Assembly: GCA_021307315.1 (NCBI GenBank)
Contig: JAJSPD010000012.1
Span: 310,001-374,000, forward strand
Origin: Bisporella sp. PMI_857
Taxonomy: Eukaryota; Ascomycota; Leotiomycetes; Helotiales; Helotiaceae
Direction: 5' to 3'
Length of the DNA stretch: 64,000 nt
The translations under genes were made by a program, and so were the position numbers. The number at the start of each line of letters is the position of its first letter. Within the stretch, counting starts at the first letter, position 1. The notes under the pieces are model-generated. The model saw only the letters and a list, made by a program, of their open reading frames with translations, did no database searches and was not told the DNA's origin. This document shows, piece by piece, positions 10,782 to 21,715 of this stretch.

Positions 10782-13700
10782 ATGTCTACCCCTAGGAAAG
10801 ACAGGCCGTCCCCCTCTCGACCTTTGCCAGTCCCAATGGCTTCGTCTCCGTCTGTGAGCCGCCTGTCGGAGAGTCCGAGAGCAGCATCGACAGCTCGACT
10901 GGCCTCCCCAGTGCCTTCGCATAGCATAGTACGTGTGGCAGATTTCTATCTTGATGAGAAACAAGTATTCGGATGCGGTGGAAGCAGCCCTGGGGAACAA
11001 TGGTATCTCCAGCGAGTCTTGTCATACCGGCGCGGTTCAGTCCATCGTCCTGAGAGCTTGATATACATAGCATACTAGCACTACCTCTCTGCGAGTCCTT
11101 CTATCTGATCGTCTTCGCTCAATCTTGCTTGTTCACTTTCTTTAGGAGGTCACGGTTTTCTTTCAAAGAGCATGTGCTAATATGCCAACAGCCAGGAACC
11201 CCACGCACCCCTCCGGTCCGACAGATACCCACACAAGGACAACTCCCGTCGGGGCAGCGATCCCCAAGCCTCACTCCTCTTGCTGGTGCAACACCACACA
11301 CATCATTACCTACACAAGGAGCCTCAGGCGTATCGGCACTCACTGCCGCCCTGTCAGCTTCTTTCGGTCAAGGCCCACCAAACTTTGGGACTCCTCCACT
11401 ACGGCCACTGTCGCCAGCAACCACAGGAAATCAGATACAGCTACAGGGCTCTGAGGCTCAAAGTATCTATGGTTCTTTCGAAAGGGGATCTAGGACTATC
11501 CAAGGAGCGCCAGGACTTCCGCCTCAAAATGCTTACGAAGAGTGAGTATTCCACAGTATTCCACTATCTGATGCATCATATATTCTCTTGATCGTGAATA
11601 ATAAGGTTTTTCTTATGGTTACTACGATTTACCTCTTCATTCGTTATTGGTTGTAAACTCTGCTGAGACATGTGCTAATTTTAAGTAGCCCAGAAATTGT
11701 ACGGAGACATCTGATTCAACCCGAACCAAAAGGAGAGAATGAATCGATATTTGGTCAATCGGTTAGTAGATCTCGAATCTAAGGGTATTCGCCCGGGAGA
11801 AGTATCAAAGATGCTTCCTCCAGGTGAACTTGATCGTGAAACCTATAAGTTACATGTCAGCATTGTGCGTTCTGCTAATATTTACATAAAGATATCTTTT
11901 CGCGCTGGATCGCCGGCAGAAAGAGCGAAGCAAGCACGGTTTGACGCCGCACCTGGTTTAGATGACGATGAGTTCTCTAGTTTGCGTTTGCAGGGTGGGG
12001 ATGTGACACGGCCTATATATAAGTGGTCGGAAGGCGAACGAGCACGTGTAGGTCGCAGTCAGAGTTTCCATATATCTCGACCCGAACCAGAGAGTGAAGC
12101 GATGGACATTGGTTCCATCAAAATGCCTGGTGGCTTCAGACGAAACTTTCTACGACGCACTGCGGAGGATGTTGCAGTGACGACAGTTGAAAACGGGAAT
12201 GGCCAAGCTCCTGGCCTGAGAAAAAGGCAGCCACAATTGCTTACAAATAATTTCATTGAGTTCCTGACACTCTATGGTCATTTTGCAGGAGAAGAGCTTG
12301 AAGAAGACGACGAAGATCTTCAGCCACACGAGTATTTTGTAGCCGATACTGATGATGCTGGGGATCACTCAGGCGATGATGAAGACCGAGACCCCACGGA
12401 AGGAAGTGCTTTGCTTACACCGAGCATACGAAGAATACGGAAAGCGGCGCGTGTTCCTGGGACGAGTGGCCCTACTAGAGCAGCAATGTTGCTGCTCAAA
12501 TCCTTCGTTGGTACTGGAGTTCTGTTCCTTCCAAAGGCCTACCTCAACGGTGGCATGCTCTTCAGTAATCTGATTTTACTCTTTGTTGCCGCCTTAAGTT
12601 ATTACTGTTTTGTATTGCTTGTCAACAGTCGACTTGCGGTGGAAGGATCCTTTGGTGACATTGGTGGTATTCTATACGGAAACTGGATGCGGACTGTCAT
12701 CCTCTCATCAATTGTTATTAGTCAGATTGGGTTTGTCGCGGCGTACATCGTTTTCACATCCGAAAACCTCCAAGCGTTCTTCCGGGCTGTGATGGACTGT
12801 GCGGAGCCAATCCCCATTCCTACCCTGATTTTGGCTCAGATGGTCTTCTTCCTCCCGTTGTCTCTCTTCCGGGACATTTCAAAGCTTGGATTTACAGCTC
12901 TGATCGCAGACGCATTTATCCTTATTGGATTGATCTATCTCTACTATTACGATATTTACACCATTGCCAAGCAAGGTGGAATATCAGACATCGTCAACTT
13001 CAATCGTAATGACTGGACTTTATTCATTGGAACAGCTATTTTCACATTCGAAGGGATCGGATTGATTCTTCCTATCCAAGAGTCGATGAAGAATCATAAG
13101 CAATTCCCCGCTGTTTTGGCAGTAGTAATGGTCATTATTACTGTAGTCTTTATATCGATGGGAGCTCTTTCCTATGCAGCTTACGGGTCGCATACTGAGA
13201 CTGTGGTCCTCCTTAACCTTCCGCAAGACAGCAAATTTGTCAATGCAGTGCAATTTTTGTATTCTTGCGCCATTCTCCTTTCGACGCCTCTCCAGATTTT
13301 CCCGGCAATTAAGATTACTGAAAATGAGTTCTTCACCAAGAGCGGAAAGTATAACCCATTCATAAAATGGCAGAAAAATGTTTTCCGGTTCTTTTTTGTT
13401 ATCTTCTGTGCGGGTGTTGCTTGGGTAGGAGCCAATGATCTTGATAAATTCGTTGCTATTGTGGGTAGCTTCGCGTGTGTCCCATTAGTGTATATCTATC
13501 CAGTAAGTCGCCTTCACATATTGCACGCTTTAAAGCTAAGGACCATAGCCAATGCTCCATTATCGAGCTGTTGCGAAGAATAGGTATTGGAAAATAGCAG
13601 ATATTGCACTCTGCATATTCGGCCTGGTTGTTATGGTCTATACGACCTCACTTACAGGTAAACATTTTGATTACAGGGTCTCTTGTCGACAACATATATT

Positions 13701-13794
13701 AACACACATTTCAATAGTGATAAGCTGGGTCGGTGGTGCTGATGCGCCAAAGGTGCCTGGATATTGTGATAAGAAGAAGCTGGGGCTACTTTAG
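10782..13794 (+). CDS. AVT3: vacuolar amino-acid transporter, Avt3/Avt4-like (AAAP family)
   Basis: Exons 10782-10928, 11192-11541, 11689-13502, 13549-13657, 13718-13794. The N-terminal 300-odd residues are Pro/Ser-rich and then acidic, as in fungal Avt3. The transporter core starts at TRAAMLLLKSFVGTGVLFLP (AAAP signature) and has about 11 membrane spans. It ends with the conserved GYCDKKK tail. Known role of Avt3/4: export of neutral amino acids from the vacuole. Odd point: exon 3 contains one surplus base. The frame from exon 2 (IVRRHLIQPEPKGENESIFG) stops at 11778, while the frame that continues into the core is shifted by one, best explained at 11776-11777. The exon lengths as given are off by exactly one base. 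An upstream-shortened product starting at 11739 is possible but would lose the exon 1-2 region. Confidence 0.88.
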
Positions 13795-14326
13795 TGTGGT
13801 AAGCAAGGAATTCCGAGGACACGATTCTGTAGCGCACCACCTAACTAAAAACTCATTAGACAAAAAAATTCCATGGCGAAAATGGATGATTAGCCTTAGT
13901 ATATTCATGAAAGAAGATTCGACCGAACGATGCACGACCGTGCCGTTACTTCATGGCTTTTCTTATATTGAAGTTACAATTTTCGGTATTGCATAGCGAT
14001 GGGCATTGTATAAATTCAGTTATTTTGTTGATATATACTGATATAGAATGAAGAGCTCAATTGTAACATTAAACAATGTTCCAATATAAATTCAGCTATG
14101 TCTTGTTAGATTCTTTCATTCGTTTTTCTTGAGTATATTCACAGAATTTTGTCGAATGGCTCCATTTCATGGTCTTGAAGTACTTCTAGGTTTCAATACA
14201 ATCTCTTAACGAATGACGCATAGCCCTGACACCAATCCTAAGTTACAAGTTCCGTTTATCATGTTCATATCCCACACAACAGCTTTCCTTCCTGCCTCCA
14301 GATCTGCAAGAGGCTAGACCTTGGGC
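13795..14326. other. intergenic, convergent 3' flanks
   Basis: AT-rich DNA between the 3' ends of the transporter and the small GPI-type gene. No gene, repeat or RNA seen. Confidence 0.5.
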
Positions 14327-14685
14327 TTAAAGTCCGACAATGAACGCTCCTAGGCCAACGACAGCCATGGCTGCTAAAAGCGCAGGCGCGAACTCGGCGC
14401 TCGGGACACCCAACCCGCCTTGAAGGTTGCCTGAGTCGGAGCCAGTGGCTGTGGGTTTCGAGGATGTCGAGCGGGTCGGGCTGTGCGAGGGTGTTTGTGT
14501 TGATCTGTGGAAGCATTAGGTTGTGACGGTGGGATGGGAAGCAGGGAAGCGAAAGGAAGACAAATATAGATGGAACGAAAATTGGAGGCTCACGCAGAGA
14601 AGGTATCATTTGACGCTGCTGAGACGCAGATGGTGAAGATGATGGAGAGAGCGAGGTAGATAATCAGAGCCTGGAAGCGAGACAT
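14327..14685 (-). CDS. small secreted, probably GPI-anchored Ser/Thr-rich protein, 89 aa
   Basis: Two exons, 14685-14594 and 14504-14327, joined in phase (GC|A) across an 88-nt intron with a GTGAGC donor and a CCACAG acceptor. The protein has an N-terminal hydrophobic signal peptide (MSRFQALIIYLALSIIFTI...VSA). A Ser/Thr/Pro-rich middle follows, suited to O-mannosylation, then a C-terminal hydrophobic stretch (LLAAMAVVGLGAFIVGL) with a short tail ending at the stop, the layout of a GPI-attachment signal. A likely omega site lies in the GSDSGN area. No enzymatic domain. Function unknown; such proteins decorate the fungal wall or plasma membrane. Confidence 0.72.
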
Positions 14686-15582
14686 CGCGTTTTTTATTAT
14701 GAAGGCTTTGTTTGGAGGTTTGGAGAGCTGGTTGGATGATTTTGCTTGGTGGATGTGGATATGGACGGTAAAGACTGTGTTCTTCAGTGAGGGAATGGAG
14801 AGAAGAGTAAAGTTAAAGACGGAGAAGAGCCTGGCTATAAGACGCAAGCCAATAGTTGCGGAGGTATGGAGGCAAAGGAAAGGGGCATGTGGTACAGACA
14901 TTCCAGCTACCGAGGATAGAAGATTGTGGAGAAGACTGTTGGCGTGTTGCTGGTGAGGAATGTTTGAGGATATATTTACCGCAAAAGTTGGGGTACAATC
15001 AGCCGATTCTCAATGTCTCAGGACATTCCATACATTTATCAATGAGAAGGATCAGGAGCTGTGGTTCCGTTTATAAAGGGAAGTCTGTTCTCGAAAGTCT
15101 CCTTCAAGACTGAGAAATTCATGTGGTTGAATTCGACATCATTTGAACATTGTGACGTTTTAAATAGTTGGATGTATCAATGATAATTACACATGAGAAG
15201 CCAGGAACTAGGGTTTATATACTATTACACGAATGTCTTTGAAATGGTGGGATGCCATATTTGGAATATCCCTTATAACCAATTTCTTAGAGGCACCACC
15301 AAAGTACATACGAGTTCGGGTAGATATACAATCAATAAAGCAAGTTTTGAGCGCCTATTTCCTCTGGATAAACGTTGAAGTGGCCGAGATTGTTTAAGCC
15401 TTTTCCTTTGCATTGATCAACATACGGAGGCATTCCCGTTTGACATGTCTTAGCTCTTTATTGGCTAGAATACAGTGCTTACTAAGAGAGTCGGCTGGGC
15501 ATGCAAAGCACTTTACGCGACGCGTCCCCATTTTATCTACACATGAGTCTAGTCGAGACATTTCTATGCACACTTATTCACA
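14686..15582. other. intergenic, divergent promoter region
   Basis: Between the start of the small GPI-type gene and that of Pol delta subunit 2. Several AG-rich stretches on the + strand; no supported gene. Confidence 0.5.
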
Positions 15583-17229
15583 ATGGCAGTGACTGAGGAG
15601 GGAAACTTACTTCATGGTCCTTCGTAGGTAGCGTCTAGTATCTTTAACAGCAATGCTAACTAGAGAGCAGAGAGAGTGAATATCAGCCAATTACCCGCCA
15701 ACCGTCTCTCTATAAACCCCTCGATACCTTCGCTCTCCAAAAGGAGAAGCATTACCAGCAGCAATATGGCGACATGTACTTTCTTCGCCTAGCCAAGCTA
15801 AAGCCGTTTGTGGAAGCAAGCGCTGCTGAGGCTTGGAACGGCCTAGAGATCTCAGGGGAGCATGTGGAAAAGGTCGATCGAGTGCTTGATGTTAGACAGG
15901 GAAAATTGTGTTGGGTGGCAGGGACAATATATATGGATATGCCTTTGAAGCCTAACATCTTGGAAGATATTTCGAAAGATGTGAGTTGTAATATCGCGAG
16001 CGTTTGGCAAAAGTGCTAAACAATGCTAGCACTGGATATCAGCGCCTCCTCTACTGAACAAATATCGTTCGGCTCCGGGTATTGATTCAGTGATGCTAGA
16101 GGACGAGTCCGGAAGGATACAACTCATCGGTAACACCTTGGATCGGGAAATGCTTGTTACTGGGTGCATTATTGCTGTAATGGGTACTGAAAATGCAGAG
16201 GGCAATTTTGAGGTTGTGGATATAAAAGTCCCAGATCTGCCACCTCAAGCAGAGCGCTGGCATACGTCAGAGCCGCCAGCTAAAACAGGTGAAGATGTAA
16301 AAATGGACGAGCCAATTTCTGGTAACGGAAAGAAAATTGCAATCGTCTCGGGCCTCAGCTTTTCAGGAACAAGCTTGGAAGGCTCTTTAGAAATAAGTCT
16401 TCTTACCGAGTTCCTGCTTGGAGAAGCATTGGACACCGGCGTGCAAGAAAGTGTGTCAAATATAAGCAGACTCATCATTGCTGGAAACTCGATTGCCCTG
16501 GACAACGAAGCGATGCCGCACGACTCAATCGGCAATGCCCGAAAAGCGCACAAGAAATATGGATATGATGCCAGCTCATATAATCCAGCGCCTACAGCAC
16601 ACTTAGATAATTTTCTGGCGAGCTTACTACCAAGCTTGCCGGTCACCTTGATTCCTGGCTTTTCGGACCCCGCGAACATCAGCCTTCCTCAGCAGCCTAT
16701 TCACGCAGCTATGTTTCCTCAAGCAAGGTCATATTCGTATTTCCCGGCTGGTGAGGGTCAAGAGCAGCTACCTGGATGGTTCGATACGGTGACCAATCCT
16801 TGGGAGGGTGAGGTCGAGGGCTGGAAAGTTTTGGCGACGGGTGGACAGAATGTCGATGATGTCTTCAAGTACGTCGAAAGTGAAGATAGATTAAGTATGC
16901 TCGAAGCTATGTGTAGATGGCGATGCTGCGCACCAACCGCTCCGGATACTCTATGTAAGTCACCTACCACTCATCTATATTCCTATTCAGTCTAACAATA
17001 CCTAGGGAGCTACCCTTTCCAAGATGATGACCCGTTTGTTCTAAATTCATGTCCTCATATCTACATCGTGGGTTCACAGCCTAAGTTCGATACAGACTTT
17101 ATCGAAGGCCCAGAAGGCCAAAGAGTCAGATTGATAGCTGTCCCTGAGTTTGCGAAAACTGGCGAAATTGTTTTGGTCGATTCCGAAACTTTGGAGACCG
17201 AGGTTGTGCGATTTGTAGTGCCTAATTAA
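15583..17229 (+). CDS. POL31: DNA polymerase delta small (B) subunit, 499 aa
   Basis: Four exons: 15583-15623, 15671-15980, 16030-16954, 17006-17229 (41+310+925+224 nt, frame closes). The N-terminal OB-fold region reads QQYGDMYFLRLAKLKP and LDVRQGKLCWVAGTIYMDMP, strongly conserved in Pol31/Cdc1/POLD2. It is followed by PNILEDISKD-HWISAPP across intron 2 and VMLEDESGRIQL. The calcineurin-like but catalytically inactive phosphoesterase domain includes IAIVSGLSF, RLIIAGNSI and LPVTLIPGFSDP. The C terminus (PFVLNSCPHIYIVGSQPKF) is typical. It is an essential scaffold linking the catalytic subunit to Pol32 in the nuclear replicative polymerase delta. The start was chosen because the tiny 41-nt first exon splices in frame into the conserved region. 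Confidence 0.95.
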
Positions 17230-18180
17230 TGATACCATCATCAGTCATGTAGCACGGGACTTCAGCCGAATGAGCTATTTCAAGCATGCTTCTTGTTAAA
17301 ACACCCTTGGTGTAAAAGCAGACTGGGCGTACAGCATGCTTCTGACATGATTGTCCTCGATTCGTATCCCTGTCTCACGGTGCGCAAGTCCGGAGCGGGA
17401 ACGTCATCCCTTTGATCACGAGGAGTATTACCCACACCAGCCAATAGCATATATCAAAATACACCTTCGCCCAATGGAAGGGCTCAAGGGCTTTTGTTGC
17501 ACGTCGCAAGAGGGCGATTTGCCTCCACATCGGTAGAGATCTGCATGTTCTTGGGGGGATGGTGGATAATGCGATTGGCTACATCTAGACAACGATGGGC
17601 CGCGTACAAAGACTTTTGTGTACTGTAAAATCACTGTGATTGGGAGTGGATGGCCTTGGAGACTTAAGCAAATTTGACCATGTGGATATTCTCTCCTCCT
17701 GAGAATTAAGAAGCCTATCTTAGTCCAAACTGCTGACACTCAATTCTTTTACTACAACAGAAATATTGGCACTGGACACATTTTAATAAAGCGAGCAGTA
17801 AATCTAATTAGTAGATGGTAGGTTTATTTGTGAAACCAATATGCAAACATTGATGAGTGTACTATAAAGTGAAAAAAGAAAGAGAAATAACGCTGCCAAG
17901 GATCGACGTCTTATTTCTTAGTCGTAAAGGACGTTTCATCATTTGAAGTACTAAGTAAATGCCATTTTTGTGTATTGTTGCGAACTCAGGAATTGTATTG
18001 CCGTTCAGTAATAAATTCCAGCATATTCTAGGGGTGTGTTGTATTAATAGAAAAAGCCGAATATGGCTTCCCTTCCTTGCAGGTCTCTCCGTCTGGAGAC
18101 AAACCTATTAAAATCAAATGCCCCAATTTCAGATTTCTTACCATGGCCATTACTGCGTCCTAGACGCTTCCCTTGTGACG
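17230..18180. other. intergenic, convergent 3' flanks
   Basis: No coding exon on either strand beyond short chance frames. Located between the 3' ends of Pol31 and the F-box-like gene. Confidence 0.5.
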
Positions 18181-19611
18181 TTACTTCGTGCGCAATGCCA
18201 AAGCCCTTCCATCCGCAATGCGCTCCTCTTCTCGCAACTCCCGGCAAATCCCATCTCCCATAGCTCTCTCATGATCAATCACTACATTCTCCAAGTTCCG
18301 TCTCAACGCACCCATCTGCTTCGCAACACGCATCCTCTTCTCCTTCTCCATACGAACCGTCTCCTCATTCTGAAGCGGTCCTAGCTGTTGCTTACCAGGT
18401 CTGAGATACGTCAAGTCAACAGACATCAAGAATCGCTTTGTTACGGTGATCTTCTGGGCTTGTTGCAGAACCAGAACTTCTCCGGGCGCAACAACATCTA
18501 TGGCTAAGACATCGATGGGAACCAGAGTGATTTTTGGTGTTTCCAATCTGCGATGCTTCTTAACGACGATGTTGAAGGTCTTGCACGGGAGGTTCTTGAA
18601 TGCTTGCATGAATCGTCCACGCGCATGGAGGAAATCGGAGAATGTAATGATGCCCTGTTCTGATCGAGCATTGTTGGCGCTTAGTAACCTTTGAGGGACA
18701 ATGACTAGTGTCAAGGAATGTAGAGCCGTGTTAGCGCCGGCAAGCTTCTCGAGACAATTTGCTGCTCGTTCGTACCAAATGGTGCAGTGGTTGTCCACGT
18801 TGCATTCGATGATGAAGTTACGTATGAAGGAGAGAAAGGCTGGTGCGATCATGAAGGACTCGTTAAGGCTATGGCAGTGAAGGTTAGCAACAACATATAT
18901 GGGCAATAACGCAATAACAGGCTTACTGATAGGTAACTCGCGGTTCGCGGAGGACAGCTCGGAAGACGTTATGTTGATAGAGATAGCGGGATGCTTCATC
19001 AGAAATCTGTTTGCAGACACGAAGGATTGGGTGGCAGCGCAGGTTAAGGCTTTCGACCTGTCCCAGGTCATATCTACGCAGAGTTAGCCTGAGATGCTGC
19101 AATGCATTCAGACTGGAAAATGGAGTGCCTGGGTTGCACAAGTATGCTATTTTGGATGATGATCATTAATATAGGAGACTTACTTGACAATGATCGAGCT
19201 TCGATAGTCGAAGAACAAGTTGTAAACTCTCTCCCTAATATCCAACGAGAACCTCAAGAAGAACGACCGCTCAGGGCTATTTGGTAACTTCAGTTCCTCA
19301 ACCCGCTTCGATCCGCCCAGCAACATGGCAATGCCAATACTCGATCCCACATTCATTCTGCACAGCCGCTTGTTCGTGCCTTTCTTCTTGATTGCAGTGA
19401 TAGGTAAGTTCTGTGTTTTGCCCCACGTGAAATGATTCTCAGATGTCTTGTTGAAGTATCCAATAAAGGCTTCCTCTAAGCCCTCCTCATCTTCAAGGTC
19501 CTCGAGACTTTTCATGGAGCATGATGGTGCCCTGCGCTTGCGTGATGCAAGTGAAGTGTATTCGGCAGGTCTTTTCATTGGCACGACTGGCTCAGTCTTG
19601 TGAGGTGGCAT
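18181..19611 (-). CDS. uncharacterised fungal protein with F-box/2EXR-like region, 433 aa
   Basis: Three exons, 19611-19184, 19112-18927 and 18868-18181; introns of 71 and 58 nt keep frame. After a basic N terminus (MKRPAEYTSLASRKRRAP), the stretch IRERVYNLFFDYRSSI then HPILRVCKQISDEASRYLYQ has the pattern 'IPELR..IY...L......LLRTCRQI..E...ILY' seen in the fungal F-box-like/2EXR families. The C-terminal third is long, basic and helical (EKEKRMRVAKQMGALRRNLE). No catalytic motif. Such proteins are numerous in Pezizomycotina and largely unstudied; a role as a substrate adaptor is only a guess. Confidence 0.75.
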
Positions 19612-20376
19612 GGTGAACGATGTTTGAGATGGAGTGTGATGTTAAAATATACTCGAAGAGAGTTAGGAGGCGTATTCTGAGAACAATCTCTCTAAGGAAG
19701 AAGGCTTATAAGAATGGTCCAGAGTGGTTTGAGGGAGGGGAGGCGAGACTTAAAGGGCGTTATTTGGTGGTACTTACCAGAGCCAGTAAGTATTGGACTG
19801 AATGAACTTTAGCCTTTGAACTTCTATATTTTCACAAATGAGTTATGCCTGGAAGCATTTACAGAGTTGCTGTTAGTGTTTCCTTGGACCAGTTGCTTCG
19901 TTTTAAAATAGGCTTGTGTATGAAAGCTCTGTGCTAAAAGACCTAATTTAAAACCGAGAGTCGAAAAGATCGACAGCAAGTCCGTGATCAGGAACGTACA
20001 GTCGCCAATGATGCTGAAAGTACGAATGTAGATAAACATTTGAATGTGAGGGAAGGCTCAACCGTATCAGACAAAATGACGAATATGAAGATATAAGGCC
20101 AAGTATTATAAAGGATATGTGCTAAGTGAGGTGATACAGCGACTAACTTAGCAGCTATCACTAACAGAAGTTCATGTGAGGAGAAAATTGATCAATATTA
20201 GTCTGTCTCTATTTGAATCGCAGCGCTTGCGACGACTCATACATAATGCATGGACTGACAAACTCCCTTGGCAAATAAGTGTACATCCCATCTGTAATAT
20301 AGTACAATCCCTCAAAGCCTACAGTATATCCAGCGCTCACATGGTGGTCCCCAGTCCTGACCAAAGTAGATAGATC
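19612..20376. other. intergenic
   Basis: Promoter side of the F-box-like gene and 3' flank of mL34. No supported gene; short open frames here lack splice-consistent extensions or recognisable domains. Confidence 0.5.
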
Positions 20377-20822
20377 TTAGTGACTGAGCGTGCTTCTCTT
20401 CTTATTCTTCCTCCTCTGCAGTGTTGCCCTCCCCTTTCTCGTCCGTATCCTACTCAAGAAACCATGTCTCCTCTTCCGCACAAAATGACTAGGGTTGAAA
20501 GTATCTCGCGGTCCACACCGAATCTGGATGCCTTCCAGCGCTGGGTGCGATGATATCTTGGGCAGTAGATCTAGAGCCTCTCCATTGATTGTGCTCGTTG
20601 ATGATGTGATTGAAGATGATCTAAAAGCGGCTGGGAAGACCGTTGGCCGACGAAGAGTGATTGATGTGAATGTCCTATGTACATTTAGCCTCATCCTATT
20701 CGTGAATGCATGAGATGTTACCTTTTAGAGAGTCCTTGGAGAAAGGATTTCTGCGCGGTACGTGGCGCAATGACAGTGTTTGGTAGAGCACTGAAGCCTC
20801 GACAACTTCGCAGACACTGCAT
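20377..20822 (-). CDS. MRPL34: mitochondrial ribosomal protein bL34m, 132 aa
   Basis: Two exons, 20822-20722 and 20674-20377; a 47-nt intron splits an Arg codon (AG|G). The C terminus GFLSRIRTRKGRATLQRR followed by KNKKRSTLSH is the bacterial L34 signature, placed at the exit-tunnel side of the large subunit. The first 70 residues (MQCLRSCRGFSALPNTV...) are Arg/Ser-rich and lack acidic residues at the start, a mitochondrial targeting sequence. SHPALEGIQIRCGPRDTF is typical of the fungal orthologues just before the L34 domain. It shares a 193-bp divergent promoter with the lysine-rich gene to its right. Confidence 0.9.
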
Positions 20823-21015
20823 TTCGATTTATTGTGGTCAATTGGTGACTGGCTCGAGCTCTTCTGTGGTGTTGAGGTCGTCTTCGAAAGTCGGGAAGAT
20901 CCACGCTAGCGGCCGCTTCTTTCAAAAAAATGTCTTGAACTTGGACTGAGTAAACAGCCTCACGGTTTAATCACCAGTTCCAATTCTCCTAGTACACAAT
21001 CAGTCCCTAGGCAAA

Positions 21016-21665
21016 ATGTCGGCTTTTCCACCTCAGCGCTCGCATGTGTCAGTACCAGTCTCAACAAGTGTGGCGCTGGAACAAATACAAAACTACCTTC
21101 AGGCTACGAAAGAGTACCAATACCTCCTCCCAAATGCACGCCTCGAGCCCACAGGTCCAGCAGCCAGTAGTGGACAATCTAGTATTACGATCAGAAATCT
21201 GGAACGTGTTGAAGCTGGTTTAAGGGGGAATGGCTAGCGCCGGTACTCAGTATAGGGAAGGATGAAGGTGTGCGGGTTGTAACTGGGATGGACGACGGAG
21301 TTGACCAGGGCAGGGGAGATGAAGTGGATGTGGATGGATGGCAGGATTTGGAGGAGTACCAGAGGGAGCAGAGTATTGAAGTAGGGGATATTGCACCAAG
21401 GAAAAATGCTGTGGCTCAGGGAGGTGAAGAGCTACAGAATGAAATTGAGACGCAAACCCAAGCTCCAAAGAAAGGGAATAAGCACGCGGAATCTAGCGAA
21501 ATGCCGACATCCAAACAGCACAAAGCAGCCGATGGCAACAAATCAACTAATGGAGACGGATCAATGGCAAAGAAAGACAAGGAGGAAAGGAAAGCGGAAA
21601 AGAGAAAGCGCGGCAAAGAGTACCGGAGGCAAAAGGAGCTGCAAAAACTAGAAGTGAAGTCATAG
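21016..21665 (+). CDS. uncharacterised Lys/Glu-rich fungal protein, reading frame interrupted by one base
   Basis: The first frame runs from ATG 21016 (MSAFPPQRSHVSVPV) to LERVEAGLRGNG and stops at 21237. A second frame, one base over, continues EWLAPVLSIGKDEGVRVV...DGWQDLEEYQREQSIEVGD and ends at 21665 with a basic tail (KAEKRKRGKEYRRQKELQ). The two parts read as one protein if the run of five G at 21224-21228 had six: GLRG then EWLAPVL. No GT-AG intron of credible size fits. The tail resembles nucleolar or ribosome-biogenesis proteins, but I do not recognise the family. Either a real frame break or an assembly error. Confidence 0.6.
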
Positions 21666-21715
21666 CGACATCCACGAGCCAAGTGTGGGAAGCAAAGTGA
21701 TATATTCTCTATAAT

